A stretch of 64,000 nt of DNA from an uncultured Bacteroidaceae bacterium (GTDB lineage Bacteria; Bacteroidota; Bacteroidia; Bacteroidales; Bacteroidaceae), in contig CAJONZ010000105.1 of the NCBI GenBank assembly GCA_905236065.1, forward strand, positions 1-64,000, given 5' to 3'. The stretch's first letter is position 1; each line of letters begins with the position of its first letter. Positions 26,151 through 34,877 of this stretch are shown here, in pieces. The position numbers and the translations under genes are program-made. Below the pieces are notes generated by a model. That model was not told where the DNA came from, did no database searches, and was given only the letters and a program-made list of their open reading frames with translations.

Positions 26151-27887
26151 ATGAAAACTACCCATAAACTTATCACCTGCCTTCTGAGCTGCAACGTGAT
26201 TGCAGCCCTCACTTCCTGCTCCGGCTTCCTGGACGAGCACACGCCGCAGGGCACACTCAGCGAGGAGCAAGTGAAGTCTTCTGAGAATGCGGAAAACATG
26301 GTCGTTTCCGCCTACGCCATCTTCACGACAGCCGAAGACATCAACTCCAGTTTCTCGATGTGGAACTTCGACGTCCGCAGCGACGACGCCTACAAAGGCG
26401 GCAACGGCACCAACGACGGCGACGTGTTCCACCAGTTGGAAGTCCAGCAGGGCGTACTGACTACGAACTGGAACATCAGCGACATGTGGCAGCGCCTCTA
26501 CGACTGCATCTCCCGCGTGAACGGTGCCATGGCGTTGCTGAACGCCTGCGATGACAGTTTCGCCCCGAAGCAACAGCGGCTGGCCGAGATGAGGTTCCTG
26601 CGGGCCTACGCCCATTTCCAGCTGAAGCGGCTGTATAAGCATATCCCCTTCGTGGTGGACGAGAACATGACCTCGGAGGAGTATTACACGCTGTCAAACC
26701 GCACCTACACAAACGACGGAGGATGGCAACTCATCATCGACGACCTGACGCAGGCCTACAACACCCTGCCGACCGAGCAGGCCGAGAAGGGACGCCCGAC
26801 CAAGGCGGCTGCCGCTGCCCTGCTGGCCAAGGCCTATCTCTACAAGGCTTACCGCCAGGAGGATGCCGCTACGAACCAGGTGACCAGCGTCAACGCACAG
26901 GATTTGCAGCGCGTCATTGAGTTCACCAACCCCTCGCTCTATGCCAACTATGGACTGGAAAGCGACCTGCACAACAACTTCCGCCCCGAGGAGCAGTATG
27001 AGAATGGGGTGGAGAGCATCTGGGCCATCCAGTATTCGCGCAACGACGGCAGCACCTACGGCAACCTGAACTGGAGCTTCGGCCTCATTCCGCCCAACAT
27101 CCCCGGCGTACTCGACGGCGGTTGCGACTTCTATAAGCCGTCGCAGAACCTCGTCAATGCCTTCCGCACGGGCGACGACGGCCTGCCCCTGCTCGACTCG
27201 TACAACGCCAAGGACTATGACCTGACGACGGACAATGCCGACCCGCGCCTCTTCCTCACCGTCGGCATCCCCGGCCTGCCCTACATGTTCAACCGAAACT
27301 TCATGATGGACAAGAGCGAGACGTGGAGTCGCTCACGCGGCGTCTATGGCTACAACGTGTCGCTAAAGCAGAATGTGGATCCTGCCCTCATCGACCAGTA
27401 CCTCATCAAGGGTAGCTATTGGGCCAGTCCGATGAACCGCATCGTACTGCGCTATGCCGACGTGCTGCTGATGAGGGCCGAGGCATACGCCCAATTGGGT
27501 CAAACCACGGAGGCCATCCAGCTGGTCAACCGACTGCGCAGCCGTGCCGCGGGCAGTACGCAGATGATAGGCAGCTACCCGCACCTGTATGGCGTGAAAA
27601 TCCACGTGGCCAACTACCGAGGCAGCTACACGAAGGAGGAGGCGCTCAGGATTGTGAAGATGGAGCGCCGCCTGGAACTGGCCATGGAGTACGAGCGTTT
27701 CTTCGACCTGGTGCGATGGGGCGATGCCGCCACCGTGCTGAACAAATACTTTGCCGAGGAGATTCCCCACTGCGCCATCTACAGCAACGCCTTCTTCACG
27801 GCAGACAAGGACGAGTACCTGCCCATCCCCCTGCAGGCGATGTCCGATTCGCAGGGACGCTACACGCAAAATGCGGGGAATTGGTGA
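26151..27887 (+). CDS. SusD/RagB-type glycan-binding lipoprotein
   Basis: A 578-residue lipoprotein with a lipobox near residues 21-25 (ALTSC). The helical SusD fold is recognisable in 'MRFLRAYAHFQLKRLYKHIPFV', 'GRPTKAAAAALLAKAYLYKA' and, near the end, 'RYADVLLMRAEAYAQLG' and 'KMERRLELAMEYERFFDLVRWGDA'. It starts 18 bp after susC and forms the lid of the SusC transporter. Ligand specificity cannot be read from sequence, but the GH32 neighbours point to fructan. Confidence 0.94.
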   Translation: MKTTHKLITCLLSCNVIAALTSCSGFLDEHTPQGTLSEEQVKSSENAENMVVSAYAIFTTAEDINSSFSMWNFDVRSDDAYKGGNGTNDGDVFHQLEVQQGVLTTNWNISDMWQRLYDCISRVNGAMALLNACDDSFAPKQQRLAEMRFLRAYAHFQLKRLYKHIPFVVDENMTSEEYYTLSNRTYTNDGGWQLIIDDLTQAYNTLPTEQAEKGRPTKAAAAALLAKAYLYKAYRQEDAATNQVTSVNAQDLQRVIEFTNPSLYANYGLESDLHNNFRPEEQYENGVESIWAIQYSRNDGSTYGNLNWSFGLIPPNIPGVLDGGCDFYKPSQNLVNAFRTGDDGLPLLDSYNAKDYDLTTDNADPRLFLTVGIPGLPYMFNRNFMMDKSETWSRSRGVYGYNVSLKQNVDPALIDQYLIKGSYWASPMNRIVLRYADVLLMRAEAYAQLGQTTEAIQLVNRLRSRAAGSTQMIGSYPHLYGVKIHVANYRGSYTKEEALRIVKMERRLELAMEYERFFDLVRWGDAATVLNKYFAEEIPHCAIYSNAFFTADKDEYLPIPLQAMSDSQGRYTQNAGNW

Positions 27888-27931
27888 CTTTCAACATGTA
27901 GTTCATAATGATAACAAAAAAAGCAAGAATC

Positions 27932-29326
27932 ATGAAAACCATCTATAGTGAAATCCTTTGTCTCCTCTGCCTGCTCTGTGCCGCCGCTTGCAGCGACGGG
28001 CACGACGGCGACTTGCGCCTCGGTGGGGACTGCCAGGTCGAGGCCCTTACGCTCGACAACTACGAGGGGAAGATTGACCGGGCTGCCCGCTCCATCGTCG
28101 TCCAACTGCCGGAGACGTATGACCACGCTGCCGTGCAGGTGACGAGCCTGCGCCTCTCCGAGGGTGCCGCCTGCAACGTGAGGCAGGGCGAAGTCCTCAA
28201 CATGGATGCGGCCAAGGTGCTGCGCGTCTGGAATGGCGACGCATTCCTCGACTGGACGCTGTCGGTCATCCACGACGAGGCCCGCATCAGCAACTTCATC
28301 CTCAACGACCTCTACACGGGAACCATCAACCAGGCTGCCAAGACCATCACGGTGTATGTGCCTGCCACGGTTGAACTGACCGGCATGGTCCCGACGATTC
28401 TCCTGAGCACGAACGCGGGGGTTGCTCCCGCCTCTGGCGTGCCGCAGGACTTCTCCCAGCCCGTGACCTACACGGTGAGGAACAACTCGGCTGAGGCGAC
28501 CTACACGGTCACCGTCGTGGCCATCGACAAGCCTGCCGCCCTGTTTGTCGGCTCCGCTGCATCGATGAGCGAACTCGACCCGGAGGCGAAGGCTGCCTGC
28601 GAGTGGATGCTGGGCAATGTGGCAGGGTCGCTCTATGCCTCCTTCGCCGACCTCCGTGCCGGCACACTCGACCTCTCCGACTGCAAGGTTGTTTGGTGGC
28701 ACTGGCACCACTCCCCTGCCGTCGATGGGCACGACGACTTTGTGACGAAGGGTGCGGATGCGCTCGACACGAAGAACCAGCTGCGCTCGTTCTATGAGAA
28801 CGGCGGTGCCCTGCTGCTCACCCGCTATGCCACCAACCTGCCCTCGTTCATCGGGGCCACGGGAGACGACGAATGGACTACGCCCAACAACTGCTGGGGC
28901 GACGAGGAGAACAATGCCAAGGTGTGCGGCAGCCCCTGGGACTTCCGCATCTTCGACGGACAGGCCGACCATCCGCTGTGGAGCAACCTGATTCAGGGCG
29001 ACGAGGCAGGCAGGGTCTATTGCACCGATGCCGGCTACCACATCACCAACTCCACGGCACAATACCATATCGGGACAGACTGGGGCGGCTATGCCAACTA
29101 TGACGCCTGGACAACCCGCACGGGTGGCAGGATTCTGGGCGTGGGTGGCGACGGTGCCATCGTTGCCTGGGAATATCCGGCCCACGACGGCAAGGGCGGC
29201 ATCGTCTGCATTGGCTCTGGCTGCTACGACTGGTATTCCAATGCCTTCGAGCCGGGCTATGCCGAGAACTTCCACAAAAACATTGCGACTATCACTCAGA
29301 ATGCCATCAACTATTTAACGAAGTAA
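27932..29326 (+). CDS. DUF4960-like surface lipoprotein, probable fructan-binding protein
   Basis: About 464 residues from the preferred start MKTIYSEILCLLCLLCAAAC, a lipoprotein signal; an ATG 24 bp upstream is possible. Two small Ig-like modules (about 25-110 and 111-190) precede a C-terminal domain of roughly 280 residues opening 'KPAALFVGSAASMSELD' and rich in tryptophan ('VVWWHWHHSP', 'DEWTTPNNCWGDEE'). This resembles the DUF4960 region of lipoproteins found beside susD in GH32 loci. In Bacteroides the equivalent position (BT1761) holds a surface glycan-binding protein. No catalytic motif was recognised. Confidence 0.65.
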   Translation: MKTIYSEILCLLCLLCAAACSDGHDGDLRLGGDCQVEALTLDNYEGKIDRAARSIVVQLPETYDHAAVQVTSLRLSEGAACNVRQGEVLNMDAAKVLRVWNGDAFLDWTLSVIHDEARISNFILNDLYTGTINQAAKTITVYVPATVELTGMVPTILLSTNAGVAPASGVPQDFSQPVTYTVRNNSAEATYTVTVVAIDKPAALFVGSAASMSELDPEAKAACEWMLGNVAGSLYASFADLRAGTLDLSDCKVVWWHWHHSPAVDGHDDFVTKGADALDTKNQLRSFYENGGALLLTRYATNLPSFIGATGDDEWTTPNNCWGDEENNAKVCGSPWDFRIFDGQADHPLWSNLIQGDEAGRVYCTDAGYHITNSTAQYHIGTDWGGYANYDAWTTRTGGRILGVGGDGAIVAWEYPAHDGKGGIVCIGSGCYDWYSNAFEPGYAENFHKNIATITQNAINYLTK

Positions 29327-29333
29327 CAAGACC

Positions 29334-30989
29334 ATGAATACGATTTATAGCAAAATGCTCTCTATGCTCTGTGTGCCCTGCCTGCTGTGTGCTGCCTGCA
29401 GCGAGGAAAGCTTTGATGCCGACCCTGCCCGCGACTGGGCAGGCACGAGCCACCTTTTCGTCCCCACGGACGATGCCGGTTTCAACACCTACTACAAACC
29501 CGCCGTGGGCCGCGTCGGCGATGCCATGCCGTTCTACGATCCGAAGGTGGGCGACTTCAAGGTGCTCTACCTGCAGGAGTACGACAACAACGGCCCCTGC
29601 TACCATCCCTACTGGGGAGTCAGCACCCGCGACGGTGCCAACTACGCTTCCCTGGGCGAAGTGCTGCCTGCCGGCACCTCCACCGCCCAGCAGGATGCCA
29701 GCCTCGGTACGGGCTGTGCCCTCTACGACGAGGAGGACGGCCTCTACTACATCTACTATACGGGCTACAACGTCCTGTTGCCCAACCGCGAGGTGGTCAT
29801 GCGTGCCACCTCCCCCGACTTCAAGAACTGGAAGAGGGACAACGCATGGCAGCTGAAAGGTGCCGACTACGGCTATAGCAGCACGGACTTCCGTGACCCA
29901 CAGGTCTTCACGGCAGAGGATGGCTTCTTCCACCTGATTGTCTCCACCCGTCCCGCAGGGAGTGGCAATCCCGTCTTCGCCGAGTTCAAGTCCGCCGACC
30001 TGAAGACATGGGAGCACGTCGGCCAGTTCCCCATGATTTGGAACCGCTTCCTGGAGTGTCCCGACATCTTCAAGATGGGCGACTGGTGGTACATGGTCTA
30101 TAGCGACAGCTACAAGGAAAACTGGTGCCGGAAGGTGAAGTACAAGAAAGCATCGACCTACGAGGGACTGAAGGCCTGCTTCGACGGTTCTGACGCAGGA
30201 GAGGCCGTTCTCGACAGCCGTGCCTTCTATGCCGCCAAGACGGCCTCGAACGGTACCGACCGCTACATCTGGGGCTGGTGTCCCTACCGCACGGGGTCTG
30301 ACCTCCACGAGAAGAACACCAATGTGGGCGGTGGAACGGGCAATGAGCCCAACTGGTCTGGGGCCCTTGTCTGCCACAAGGTTGTCCAACACGCCGACGG
30401 TTCGTTGACGTTAGGCAAGGTTCCGACCATGGATGCCAAGTACAACAAGCCACAGGCTGTCACCACCATGGCCGCCAACGGCAGCAACGCCGTACCCGGT
30501 GCGTCGGTTCCTGATGCCTTCACCCTCTCCGGCAACGATGCCTATACCCTTTTCTCCCGTCTTGGCACCTGCAACCACATCAGCTTCACCGTCGCTACCA
30601 GCAACAACTGGGATCGCTTTGGCATATCCTTCGTCCGCAGCACTGACACCGACTTTTACTACACCATCGTCGTCAACCCCGAAGACGAGAACCACCGCAA
30701 GCTCAACTTTGAGCAGGAGGGCTACCGCCTCAAACTCAATGACAAGGGTGAGGAAGAGAAAGTCAACGGAAAGGGCTTCATCGAGGGCATTGACGGCTAC
30801 TGGTTCGAGCGTCTCGCCGACAACACGTACCACATTGACATCTACACGGATAACAGCGTCCTGACGCTTTACATCAACGATGTCTGTGCCTACACCCAAC
30901 GCATCTACGGCATCCAAAAGAATTGCTGGAGCATCAACAACTACGGTGGCTCCGTCACCGTTAGGGATGTGAAAGTCAGCCAGCAGTAA
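29334..30989 (+). CDS. GH32-like surface lipoprotein (atypical nucleophile motif)
   Basis: A 551-residue lipoprotein (LLCAAC, cysteine 22). The first 330 residues form a five-bladed propeller related to GH32. The usual WMNDPNG is replaced by VGDAMPFYD, with D63 in the nucleophile position. 'FRDPQVF' (D188) matches the transition-state-stabilising RDP motif, and 'ECPDIF' (E241) supplies the acid/base. The C-terminal 170 residues form a beta-sandwich, as in GH32. It starts 7 bp after the DUF4960-like gene. It is probably a surface endo-fructanase making oligosaccharides for SusC/D; substrate linkage is unknown. Confidence 0.72.
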   Translation: MNTIYSKMLSMLCVPCLLCAACSEESFDADPARDWAGTSHLFVPTDDAGFNTYYKPAVGRVGDAMPFYDPKVGDFKVLYLQEYDNNGPCYHPYWGVSTRDGANYASLGEVLPAGTSTAQQDASLGTGCALYDEEDGLYYIYYTGYNVLLPNREVVMRATSPDFKNWKRDNAWQLKGADYGYSSTDFRDPQVFTAEDGFFHLIVSTRPAGSGNPVFAEFKSADLKTWEHVGQFPMIWNRFLECPDIFKMGDWWYMVYSDSYKENWCRKVKYKKASTYEGLKACFDGSDAGEAVLDSRAFYAAKTASNGTDRYIWGWCPYRTGSDLHEKNTNVGGGTGNEPNWSGALVCHKVVQHADGSLTLGKVPTMDAKYNKPQAVTTMAANGSNAVPGASVPDAFTLSGNDAYTLFSRLGTCNHISFTVATSNNWDRFGISFVRSTDTDFYYTIVVNPEDENHRKLNFEQEGYRLKLNDKGEEEKVNGKGFIEGIDGYWFERLADNTYHIDIYTDNSVLTLYINDVCAYTQRIYGIQKNCWSINNYGGSVTVRDVKVSQQ

Positions 30990-31014
30990 CAAAACTGGCG
31001 GGATGCATTCCCCC

Positions 31015-31052
31015 GATGGGAGGATGTGTCAAAACAGACCTATCCTCCCATC
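31015..31052 (+). other. Hairpin after the susC operon
   Basis: GATGGGAGGAT (31015-31025) pairs perfectly with 31042-31052. It has no T run, and lies just before the terminator proper. Confidence 0.5.
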
Positions 31053-31056
31053 ATTG

Positions 31057-31106
31057 AAAAAAATCGTTCAATATAGCAGAAAAATGTTGCATTGAACGAT
31101 TTTTTT
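31057..31106 (+). terminator. Terminator of the susC operon, overlapping operator 3
   Basis: A 16-bp perfect inverted repeat (31057-31072 with 31091-31106), including seven A residues on one side and seven T on the other, with an 18-base loop. The loop and right arm contain the first arm of the locus operator. Confidence 0.82.
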
Positions 31107-31159
31107 GTGCCAATGAAACATAATTGATTTCGAGACAGGAACATTCATCCTACTTTTGC
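31080..31159 (+). promoter_or_regulatory. Fructan-locus operator and promoter 3
   Basis: ATGTTGCAT (31084-31092) and ATGAAACAT (31113-31121) start 29 bp apart. The second core starts 38 bp before the -7 box TACTTTTGC (31151-31159). This matches operators 1 and 2 in layout. Confidence 0.72.
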
Positions 31160-31193
31160 AGCGGAATTGCAAAACACTAAAAACGGAATGAAC

Positions 31194-32120
31194 ATGAAAA
31201 AGATTTTACTTCTGGCAACGATGTTTGCCGCAACAGTATGTAACGCACAGAACGTCCTATGGAATGGTAATGACAAGGAAGTGGGTAGCGACGGTGGTTT
31301 CTGGAACCGGGCTGACCCCACAGTGGTTGAAGACAATGGCAACAAGTGCCTGAAGGTGACACTAAAGGGGAACCCTGGTGGTTGGGATCAGGAACACCAC
31401 AATGCCGCACTGCCGATTGGCGATGCCAATTTCAAGGGATTGCGCCGCATATCCTTCCGTCTGAAAATGTCCGACAAGCACAACGTGATGGTGCAACTGG
31501 AAGGCAATGGCTACAATATCAAGCGTGTGTTCTGGTACGACACTCCAGGTGAGTGGCAGACGATGGTCTATGAATTCGGGGCTGGCCCAGACAATGAGAA
31601 GATAACGGAAACGGGCAACAACGTGCTGGCCATCTGGCCCTTCGAAGAGACTGCCGACGGTGAGGGCAAAACGGTTTATATCGATGACATCCAATTGAAC
31701 GGCCCCTTGGTAAACGAGGTGGGTGTGCGCACGTTGGCCGACAATTCGTTGACGGGGGAAGTGAAAGTTACCGGAAACTTGGAGGCTGGACACTATCAGA
31801 ACACCTGGGACGGTGATTGGCACAGCGAAGACTTCAGCGATTATAGCCTCCTGGCTGCAAAACTGGCCACCGACGCCACGGTGCTGGACGCCACGGAAGC
31901 CACATTGGTTGACCCGAACTGGGAGGCCGTTCTTGCCAAGTGTCCGGGTATCACCATCCGTACCGGCACGAGCGACATCACAGGCATCCATGCCCTCACG
32001 GAAGATGCAAGGAAGGCGAAGGGCACAGAAACAGGTGCATGGTACGACTTGCAAGGCCGACGCATCGCCAAGCCCGTGAAAGGTTTGTACATCAAGAACG
32101 GGAAAAAATACGTGAAGTAG
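31194..32120 (+). CDS. Small secreted CBM-like protein with T9SS-type tail
   Basis: About 308 residues. The start MKKILLLATMFAATVCNAQ is chosen because an upstream methionine (31167) falls at the predicted transcription start. After the signal peptide comes a jelly-roll of about 160 residues with carbohydrate-binding character ('SDGGFWNRADPTVVEDNGNK', 'RRISFRLKMS', 'GEWQTMVYEF', 'VYIDDIQLNG'). A second region follows (about 175-255), then a C-terminal tail 'WYDLQGRRIAKPVKGLYIKNGKKYVK' like Prevotella T9SS cargo. It has its own copy of the fructan operator and precedes the GH32 gene. It may bind fructan outside the cell; no known family was assigned with certainty. Confidence 0.68.
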   Translation: MKKILLLATMFAATVCNAQNVLWNGNDKEVGSDGGFWNRADPTVVEDNGNKCLKVTLKGNPGGWDQEHHNAALPIGDANFKGLRRISFRLKMSDKHNVMVQLEGNGYNIKRVFWYDTPGEWQTMVYEFGAGPDNEKITETGNNVLAIWPFEETADGEGKTVYIDDIQLNGPLVNEVGVRTLADNSLTGEVKVTGNLEAGHYQNTWDGDWHSEDFSDYSLLAAKLATDATVLDATEATLVDPNWEAVLAKCPGITIRTGTSDITGIHALTEDARKAKGTETGAWYDLQGRRIAKPVKGLYIKNGKKYVK

Positions 32121-32144
32121 TTAGCTTGTATGCAGAAAAAACAG

Positions 32145-32153
32145 TATTTTTGC
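32145..32153 (+). promoter_or_regulatory. Possible internal -7 box before the GH32 gene
   Basis: TATTTTTGC lies 46 bp before the chosen GH32 start. No properly spaced -33 box and no operator copy were seen, so the GH32 gene may also depend on read-through from promoter 3. Confidence 0.4.
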
Positions 32154-32198
32154 GGCAAAGGTGTATCAAGTACAATGTACATTCAACGTAAAAAAAAG

Positions 32199-33914
32199 AT
32201 GAAGAAAATAAAATGCTTTTTCCTGATGTCTGCACTCGCGGCACTCCCCATGGGGGGTGTCTGCGAGACGCAGAGACTACAGGTTGGCGACGGAACGCCG
32301 GAAATAGTAGTGACACCACAGGCTTGCGAACAGAGCATCGTGACGCCGAAAGCCGAGGGACGCTACCTTTGGCTGCCCATCCAGGAGTCCGCTCCCGAAG
32401 GGAAGGTGCAGGTTATCGTCAGCGGCATGGTGCAAATGGAACAGCATGTGCGCATGGCTCGTGAGCAAGTCGATTACTATGTGGCACTCGACCTGCAGCC
32501 ATATCTCAGCGAGAAATCGCTGAGGGTCTGTGTGCAGAATGTGCCGACGGGCAGCGTATGCTTCCAGAAACTGGCACAGAATGATGATGCCGACTATGCG
32601 CTTATCCAGGAGAAATACCGCCCGCTGTATCACCACACCCCCAAACGCGGATGGATGAACGACCCCAATGGTATGTTCTACAAGGACGGCGTGTGGCATC
32701 TTTACTACCAGTACAACCCCTACGGTTCCATGTGGGGCAACATGCACTGGGGACACTCTAGTTCCACCGACCTCATCCACTGGAAGGACGAAGGCGTGGC
32801 TCTGGCTCCCGATGCGTGGGGAACCATGTTCAGCGGGTCGTGCGTGATTTTACCACAAAACGGACAGGGTGGAGAAGTCGTGGCGATGTACACGGCCAGC
32901 CGTCCCACACCGTTTGGCGGTGATGTGCAGGCACAGTGCATCGCCTTTTCCAACGACGGTGGAAAAACGTTCAAGAAGTACGAGGGAAACCCTGTGCTGA
33001 CCGCCGAGGACAAAGACTTCCGCGACCCGCGCCCATTCTGGAACGAGGACATCAAGGCGTGGAACCTGATCTTGGCTGCTGGACAGGAAATGCGCATCTA
33101 CTCGTCACCAGACTTGAAGCGTTGGAAGTACGAGTCAGCTTTCGGCAAGGAGTACGGCAACCACGGCGGTGTGTGGGAGTGCCCAGACCTGTTCCCGTTG
33201 GAGGTGAGAGGTGAGAAGAAAAAGGTGAGAAAAAAATGGGTGCTTATTTGCAACATCAACCCAGGAGGTCCCTTCGGTGGCAGTGCCACGCAGTATTTTG
33301 TGGGTGACTTCGACGGCCATCACTTTACGGTGGATGATGCCAGTCGTTACACCGACGGAAAGGCGCTGTGGATGGACTATGGCAAAGACCACTACGCCAC
33401 AGTGTCGTTTGCCAATGCGCCTGATGGAAGAAGGACAGTAATGGCATGGATGTCGAACTGGCAGTATGCCAACGAGGTGCCGACCAAACAATTCCGATCG
33501 GCCAACTCGATTGCCCGCGACCTGTTCCTCTATGAGGTGAGAGGGAGAAAGAAAGAGGTGAGAGGGGAGTGGTTCCTGGGTAGCCGTCCGGCCATAGAGT
33601 ATGACGGCAAGGGACTGGACAAGACGTACAGGGTGAAGGGCTCGACCACCATCCGTCTGACGAATGCTGAGGGAGATGTGTTTGTCATCACTTACGACCA
33701 AAAGGCCATGACCCTCTCATGCGACCGCACCCAGTGTGGCGAAACGTCGTTCAGCGAACACTTTCCTGCCGTGACAGTGGCTCCCGTACACAGAAAACTG
33801 ACGAGCATCCGCGTGTTCATTGATAACAGTTCGGTAGAGGTGTTCGGCAACAACGGCGAAGTGGTACTGACCAATCTCGTCTTCCCCCAAAGCCCGTTGA
33901 ATCATCAAAAATAG
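32199..33914 (+). CDS. GH32 fructan hydrolase (levanase/inulinase/invertase type)
   Basis: About 572 residues from MKKIKCFFLM, with a signal peptide ending near GGVC. After an N-terminal beta domain (25-130), the GH32 propeller carries all catalytic motifs: GWMNDPNG (nucleophile D155), FRDPRPF (D276) and WECPDLF (acid/base E327). A C-terminal sandwich follows ('SIRVFIDNSSVEVFGNNGEVVLTN'). It releases fructose from fructan chains or sucrose, probably in the periplasm. Two short purine-rich segments, at residues 335-347 and 446-458, encode nearly the same peptide (EVRG-KK-VR--W) and look inserted. The fructokinase gene follows by 30 bp. Confidence 0.92.
   Translation: MKKIKCFFLMSALAALPMGGVCETQRLQVGDGTPEIVVTPQACEQSIVTPKAEGRYLWLPIQESAPEGKVQVIVSGMVQMEQHVRMAREQVDYYVALDLQPYLSEKSLRVCVQNVPTGSVCFQKLAQNDDADYALIQEKYRPLYHHTPKRGWMNDPNGMFYKDGVWHLYYQYNPYGSMWGNMHWGHSSSTDLIHWKDEGVALAPDAWGTMFSGSCVILPQNGQGGEVVAMYTASRPTPFGGDVQAQCIAFSNDGGKTFKKYEGNPVLTAEDKDFRDPRPFWNEDIKAWNLILAAGQEMRIYSSPDLKRWKYESAFGKEYGNHGGVWECPDLFPLEVRGEKKKVRKKWVLICNINPGGPFGGSATQYFVGDFDGHHFTVDDASRYTDGKALWMDYGKDHYATVSFANAPDGRRTVMAWMSNWQYANEVPTKQFRSANSIARDLFLYEVRGRKKEVRGEWFLGSRPAIEYDGKGLDKTYRVKGSTTIRLTNAEGDVFVITYDQKAMTLSCDRTQCGETSFSEHFPAVTVAPVHRKLTSIRVFIDNSSVEVFGNNGEVVLTNLVFPQSPLNHQK
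33201..33239 (+). repeat. Purine-rich in-frame segment 1 in the GH32 gene
   Basis: Thirteen codons reading EVRGEKKKVRKKW, built from GGTGAGA units. A related segment lies at 33534-33572. It falls between the WECPDLF motif and the conserved 'NINPGGPFGGSATQYF' block, in a loop region. Confidence 0.7.
33534..33572 (+). repeat. Purine-rich in-frame segment 2 in the GH32 gene
   Basis: Thirteen codons reading EVRGRKKEVRGEW, closely similar in DNA and peptide to 33201-33239. It lies just after 'ANSIARDLFLY', at the propeller-sandwich junction. Confidence 0.7.
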
Positions 33915-33944
33915 GAAACAATCAAACTTATACTTTTAAAAAAT

Positions 33945-34850
33945 ATGAGAACAGTAGTAGGCATTGGTGAGGCACTTTGGGATTGCCTCCCGGAAGGTAG
34001 AAAATTTGGCGGTGCGCCAACGAATTTCGCATATCATTGTGGGCAGTTCGGACTCGACGCCTGGGCTGCCAGTGCGGTGGGTGACGATGCGCTTGGGCAT
34101 GAAATCCTTGGCATTTGCAGGGATGCGGGCTTGCAGGTGGTTTGCCCGGAAGTACCCTACGAGACGGGGACGGTGCAGGTGACGCTCGACAAGAACGGCA
34201 TTCCGCTGTATGACATCAAGACGGGTGTGGCCTGGGACAACATCCCCTACACCAGGGAACTGGCAGACCTGGCACGACGGGCCGATGCCGTGTGCTGGGG
34301 GTCGCTGGCACAACGCTCATACGTGAGCCGTAACACCATCCGTAGCTTCATAGAGGATATGCCAAAGGATGCGCTGAAGGTGTTCGACATCAACCTGAGG
34401 CAGAATTTCTTCACGAAGGAGGTCATCGAATCCTCTTTGCAGATGTGTAACGTCTTAAAAATAAACGATGAGGAACTGGTGACCGTGAGCCGTGTGTTTG
34501 GCGCATTGCCCGAAAGCGATGACGACTTCGACACCATCTGGCAGCGCATCGACTTCGAGGGCAAATGCAGGGCTATCCTGACGAAGTACGACTTGCAGAT
34601 GCTTATCCTGACCTGTGGCGTGAATGGCTCGTATGTGTTCACCCCCGACGGCGAAGTGAGCCAACAGGGCACTCCAAAGGTAGAAGTGGCCGACACGGTG
34701 GGTGCCGGCGACTCGTTCACCGCCACCTTTGTCAGCAGTCTGCTCTTGGGCAAGTGTGTGAAGGAAGCCCATGAGCGTGCCGTGAAGGTGAGTGCCTTCG
34801 TCTGTACGCAACATGGAGCCATGCCCTTGATTCCCGCATCGTTGAAGTAG
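33945..34850 (+). CDS. PfkB-family fructokinase
   Basis: A 301-residue sugar kinase. It opens with 'VVGIGEALWDCLPEG...GGAPTNFAYH', typical of fructokinases, and carries the catalytic and anion-hole motif DTVGAGDSFTATF near 247-259. It would convert intracellular fructose to fructose-6-phosphate, feeding glycolysis. Its place at the end of the fructan locus, 30 bp after GH32, supports fructose as substrate over other PfkB sugars. Confidence 0.9.
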   Translation: MRTVVGIGEALWDCLPEGRKFGGAPTNFAYHCGQFGLDAWAASAVGDDALGHEILGICRDAGLQVVCPEVPYETGTVQVTLDKNGIPLYDIKTGVAWDNIPYTRELADLARRADAVCWGSLAQRSYVSRNTIRSFIEDMPKDALKVFDINLRQNFFTKEVIESSLQMCNVLKINDEELVTVSRVFGALPESDDDFDTIWQRIDFEGKCRAILTKYDLQMLILTCGVNGSYVFTPDGEVSQQGTPKVEVADTVGAGDSFTATFVSSLLLGKCVKEAHERAVKVSAFVCTQHGAMPLIPASLK

Positions 34851-34877
34851 AGAGAGGCGTAGGGCCCGTTTGCACGA

